From NCBI GenBank assembly GCA_900547785.1, contig URIB01000010.1, positions 1 through 42,804 on the forward strand: a stretch of DNA of 42,804 nucleotides. The letters run 5' to 3'. Below are positions 40,489-42,804 of the stretch, in pieces (positions within the stretch are counted from its first letter, which is position 1; the number at the start of each line of letters is the position of its first letter). The translations under genes were made by a program, and so were the position numbers. The DNA comes from an uncultured Dialister sp. Its GTDB lineage: Bacteria; Bacillota; Negativicutes; Veillonellales; Dialisteraceae. The notes beneath the pieces are model-generated. The model saw only the letters and a program-made list of their open reading frames with translations. It did no database searches and was not told the DNA's origin.

Positions 40489-40740
40489 TCAGCCGTGCAG
40501 ACCGCGGCTTTGTCTGTCCATATCTTCCACAACGATATCAAAAATTTCACCTAAAGTCGCACAGTATTCCAAAACAAACCACGGCTCGTTGGTATGAAAA
40601 TGGATTTTCATCAAATTTCCCGTCTGCGCCACAATCAGGCAATCTCCTTTCAACTTTTCATTGAAATGCGCACTGACTGTTTTCTTATCTAAACCATCCC
40701 CCTCGATCAGTAATTGGGTATCATATTTAAATTCTATCAT
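40489..40740 (-). CDS. Stand-alone FakA/YloV middle-domain protein
   Basis: 83 residues matching the central domain of FakA/YloV fatty-acid-kinase proteins: FKYDTQLLIEG at the start, then LKGDCLIVAQTGNLMKIHFH and HTNEPWFVLEYCATLGEIFD, ending VVEDMDRQ. In the full-length family this domain lies between an N-terminal DhaL kinase domain and a C-terminal DegV-like domain; both are absent here. The ORF has its own ribosome site (TAGGAG) and terminator, so it is a gene and not a fragment of a neighbour. The function of the isolated domain is unknown; an acyl-phosphate or FakB-like partner elsewhere is possible. Confidence 0.75.
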   Translation of the reverse strand: MIEFKYDTQLLIEGDGLDKKTVSAHFNEKLKGDCLIVAQTGNLMKIHFHTNEPWFVLEYCATLGEIFDIVVEDMDRQSRGLHG

Positions 40741-40854
40741 TTATTTCTCCTATCACTAAATTTTCTGTAAAAAATCCGCCAAAATATCCGGGGACTCTTT
40801 TGCACAAACGCCGACCTCTCTACATGAACACTTTACGTCTCCGTCCGGTATCCA

Positions 40855-42270
40855 TTACTCTTTTCCGTTCCAGCAATACGTACACATCCGGTCCGAATCC
40901 AGTCCCGTTGCCGCCAGCATATCGTCCAAACGGTTGAAATTCAAACTGGTGAATCCCATTTTTTCGCAAATCTTCTTTACCATCTTGTGATATCTGTCCG
41001 AATCGGGATTCGCGTAGTCGTCTAAAATGATACGATCCACCTCTTCTCCTTCTTCCTCGGCAATAACCTGTCTGGCAATCAGTTCCATTTCCGAATTGGA
41101 ACGGGAAAAATTCAAATATTTACAGCCGAATAAAATAGGCGGACAAGCCGCACGGGCATGGACTTCTTCAGCGCCACTTTCAAAAAGAAATTCCGCCGTT
41201 TCCCTCAGCTGTGTTCCTCTCACAATGGAATCATCCACAAGAACCATCCGCTTCCCTTTAATCAATTCATGGATAGGGATCAATTTCATTTTCGCAATTA
41301 AATTTCTCTTCGATTGGATCGTCGGCATAAACGACCTGGCCCATGTCGGTGTATACTTCACCAGCGGACGGGAAAAAGGAACGCCTGATTCATTTGCATA
41401 TCCCATGGCATGCGCAATCCCGGAATCAGGCACCCCCGCCACGATATCCACATCACCTGCACGGAAACCGTCCCGTTTCGCCATCGCCGTTCCGCAGCGA
41501 TACCTCATTTCTTCTACGGAAACCCCTTCATAACGCGCCGACGGATATCCGTAATAAATCCACAGGAACGTACAGATTTTCATTTCTTTCCCCGGCGCCA
41601 TCAGAGTCTTCACATGATCGGGCGTCATGATGACAATTTCACCGGGGCCCAACTCCCTATAATCTTCATACTCCAGATTCAGATACGCCGATGATTCAAA
41701 AGTGGCACAATAACCATCTTCCTTTTTTCCCAAAACAAGCGGAATCCGCCCTAACTTGTCTCTCGCGCAATAAAGTCCGTCCGCCGTGAGAAGCATCAAT
41801 CCCAAAGTGCCGTCTATCCGCTCTTGGGCATAATGAATCCCCTCTATCAAATTATCTTTCTGGTTAATTAATGTTCCGACAAGTTCCGTGGCATTGATAC
41901 GCCCGCCGCTCATCTCCAGAAAATGAGTGCCGCCCTTTTTTATGATTTCGTCCGCCAATTCTTCCATATTATTGATTTTCGAAACTGTTGCCAATGCATA
42001 TGTACCGTGATGAGAACGAACAATCAGCGGCTGCGCTTCATAGTCGGAAATACAACCGATTCCCATATTTCCCTGCATATGATGAATATCCCCGTCAAAT
42101 TTTGTCCGGAACGGAGAATTTTCTATATCATGAATGGAACGGTTGAACCCCTCTTTCCCTAAAAATACCATCCCCCCTCTTCTCGTTCCTAAATGGGAAT
42201 GGTAATCCGTACCGAAAAATACATCAAACACACAATCAGACTTAAGAGTTGCCCCGAAAAATCCGCTCAT
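40855..42270 (-). CDS. purF: Amidophosphoribosyltransferase-like protein lacking the catalytic Cys
   Basis: 471 residues with PurF architecture: N-terminal Ntn glutaminase fold (1-235) and C-terminal phosphoribosyltransferase domain (about 255-440) with an intact PRPP loop MVLVDDSIVRGTQ (D346, D347). PurF makes phosphoribosylamine from PRPP and glutamine. The mature enzyme must begin with Cys1 (CG-FG). Here the start is M-S-G-F-F-G, with Ser in that place, and the usual H-N-G oxyanion motif reads S-H-H-G-T. Glutamine hydrolysis is therefore doubtful. Conserved YHSHLGTRRGG and a C-terminal CTYCWNG remain. The ATG at 42270 has AAAGGA; the GTG at 42285 is too close to a ribosome site. No other purine genes are nearby. 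Confidence 0.82.
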   Translation of the reverse strand: MSGFFGATLKSDCVFDVFFGTDYHSHLGTRRGGMVFLGKEGFNRSIHDIENSPFRTKFDGDIHHMQGNMGIGCISDYEAQPLIVRSHHGTYALATVSKINNMEELADEIIKKGGTHFLEMSGGRINATELVGTLINQKDNLIEGIHYAQERIDGTLGLMLLTADGLYCARDKLGRIPLVLGKKEDGYCATFESSAYLNLEYEDYRELGPGEIVIMTPDHVKTLMAPGKEMKICTFLWIYYGYPSARYEGVSVEEMRYRCGTAMAKRDGFRAGDVDIVAGVPDSGIAHAMGYANESGVPFSRPLVKYTPTWARSFMPTIQSKRNLIAKMKLIPIHELIKGKRMVLVDDSIVRGTQLRETAEFLFESGAEEVHARAACPPILFGCKYLNFSRSNSEMELIARQVIAEEEGEEVDRIILDDYANPDSDRYHKMVKKICEKMGFTSLNFNRLDDMLAATGLDSDRMCTYCWNGKE

Positions 42271-42594
42271 TTCTTTTCCTTTCACTCCAAAAACAATAGG
42301 AAATCCATATCCTGTTCTTTTATTCTAAAACATATATCCCCTTGTTTCATGAAAATACACATTAGTTTTCTATTAAAAATTCACAAACGTTACAAAAATG
42401 GAACGTCTAACCAATACAATAAGCGCCGCAAAAACAAAAAATCACAAGCAGGAAACTCGTAAATTTCATATTTTCAAAATGAATTTTGCACACCGAAAAG
42501 CGCCGCCATAAGACGACACCCTTTTATTATTTCTATTTCATTTCCGGCTTTTCTATCCTCAAGAAAGACAAGGCAAGTCATTGAATACTGTTTA
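42271..42594. other. AT-rich intergenic region upstream of the PurF-like gene
   Basis: Must contain the promoter of the PurF-like gene, but no strong -35/-10 pair could be fixed. A TCACAAACGTTACAAA segment (42381-42396) loosely recalls LacI-family operators. No ORF with a ribosome site seen. Confidence 0.45.
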
Positions 42595-42735
42595 TTAAAA
42601 ACTATAATTTCTTTCTTCCGCAGTGTCGGCTTCCCCCAAAAGCATAGAGAGATGCCGAACCTGCGAGGCGATAGGATCAAGCGTGCGTACACAGATCAGC
42701 ACATCATAGAGAAACAAAAGCACTCTTGCCGTCAT
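42595..42735 (-). CDS. possible 46-residue ORF at the right edge
   Basis: ATG at 42735, stop TAA at 42595-42597. The product begins MTARVLLFLYDVLICVRTLD and ends GEADTAEERNYSF; its second half has the amphipathic, acidic look of real coding sequence. It overlaps a 72-codon frame on the same strand (42474-42692) in another register that looks like noise. No ribosome site, and the upstream bases are the GC-rich repeat. It may be a short gene, the 3-prime remnant of a larger one, or part of a repeat element. Not recognised. Confidence 0.3.
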   Translation of the reverse strand: MTARVLLFLYDVLICVRTLDPIASQVRHLSMLLGEADTAEERNYSF

Positions 42736-42753
42736 TCTTGAGCGGTGGTAATT

Positions 42754-42804
42754 AGGAGCGATGGCAAGCGAATTGTATTTTTAGGAGCGTAGCGACGCGA
42801 AAAT
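42754..42804. repeat. two imperfect direct repeats at the window edge
   Basis: AGGAGCGATGGCAAGCGAA (42754-42772) and AGGAGCGTAGCGACGCGAAA (42783-42802) are aligned copies 29 bases apart, each followed by an AT-rich spacer. They are GC-rich compared with the surroundings and run to the last base, so the array may continue beyond the window. Confidence 0.55.

Noticed and set aside
42381..42396. PurR/CcpA-like operator upstream of the PurF-like gene
   Set aside because: Only the AAACGTT core fits a LacI-family pattern, with several mismatches to both consensus sequences; too weak to claim.
42474..42692. 72-codon minus-strand frame near the right edge
   Set aside because: Cys/Arg/Phe-rich product of noise type; an overlapping register gives a more protein-like, shorter frame.

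Overview
The window reads as a stretch of a Firmicutes chromosome of moderate-to-low GC. Support for Firmicutes: a T-box leader in front of serS, the alaS-ireB-ruvX-DUF1292 cluster, RNase M5 next to KsgA, a FloA/NfeD pair, and strong AGGAGG-type ribosome sites. The enterobacterial-looking ornithine decarboxylase/PotE pair and the overall style suggest a Negativicutes member such as a Dialister/Veillonella relative. That last step is inference; no 16S or marker comparison was possible. I saw no rRNA, tRNA, CRISPR array or transposase.

Layout. 1-6541 (minus): phosphate uptake and sensing, pstS-pstC-pstA-pstB followed by phoB-phoR, with a Pho-box-like promoter before pstS and no phoU. 6980-10568 (minus): alaS-ireB-ruvX-DUF1292. 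10643-13926 (minus): single genes for a nitrilase-family amidase, a secreted NlpC/P60 hydrolase, a CDF metal exporter and a PC4/YdbC ssDNA-binding protein. 14018-16841 (minus): a tight four-gene membrane operon, nfeD-floA plus two uncharacterised membrane genes. 16978-18558 (minus): serS with its T-box riboswitch. 18603-20677 (minus): orphan response regulator-rnmV-rsmA. 21193-25472 (minus): glycolytic operon gap-pgk-tpiA-eno. 25913-27546 (plus): FabK-like reductase and a gamma-carbonic-anhydrase-like protein. 27711-28976 (minus): LysA-type decarboxylase.

29198-40251 looks like a basic-amino-acid and polyamine island. It holds a polar amino-acid ABC transporter (ATPase, permease, binding protein) and a second paralogous binding protein. 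Both are driven by promoters sharing a 26-bp operator-like block that resembles an ARG box. A divergent LysR regulator follows, then an ornithine decarboxylase/putrescine antiporter pair (speF-potE) and a convergent second ornithine decarboxylase. speF is preceded by a structured leader and a 27-codon leader ORF that overlaps the speF GTG start by four bases and carries the speF Shine-Dalgarno as tandem AGG AGG arginine codons. The island would import basic amino acids, decarboxylate ornithine and export putrescine, giving acid tolerance and polyamine supply.

40489-42804: a free-standing copy of the FakA/YloV middle domain, a PurF homologue without the catalytic N-terminal cysteine, and at the right edge a short GC-rich direct repeat beside a possible 46-residue ORF. 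The observations most worth checking are the speF leader ORF, the shared palindromic operators, the PurF homologue with a degenerate glutaminase, the nfeD-floA operon partners and the stand-alone FakA middle domain.
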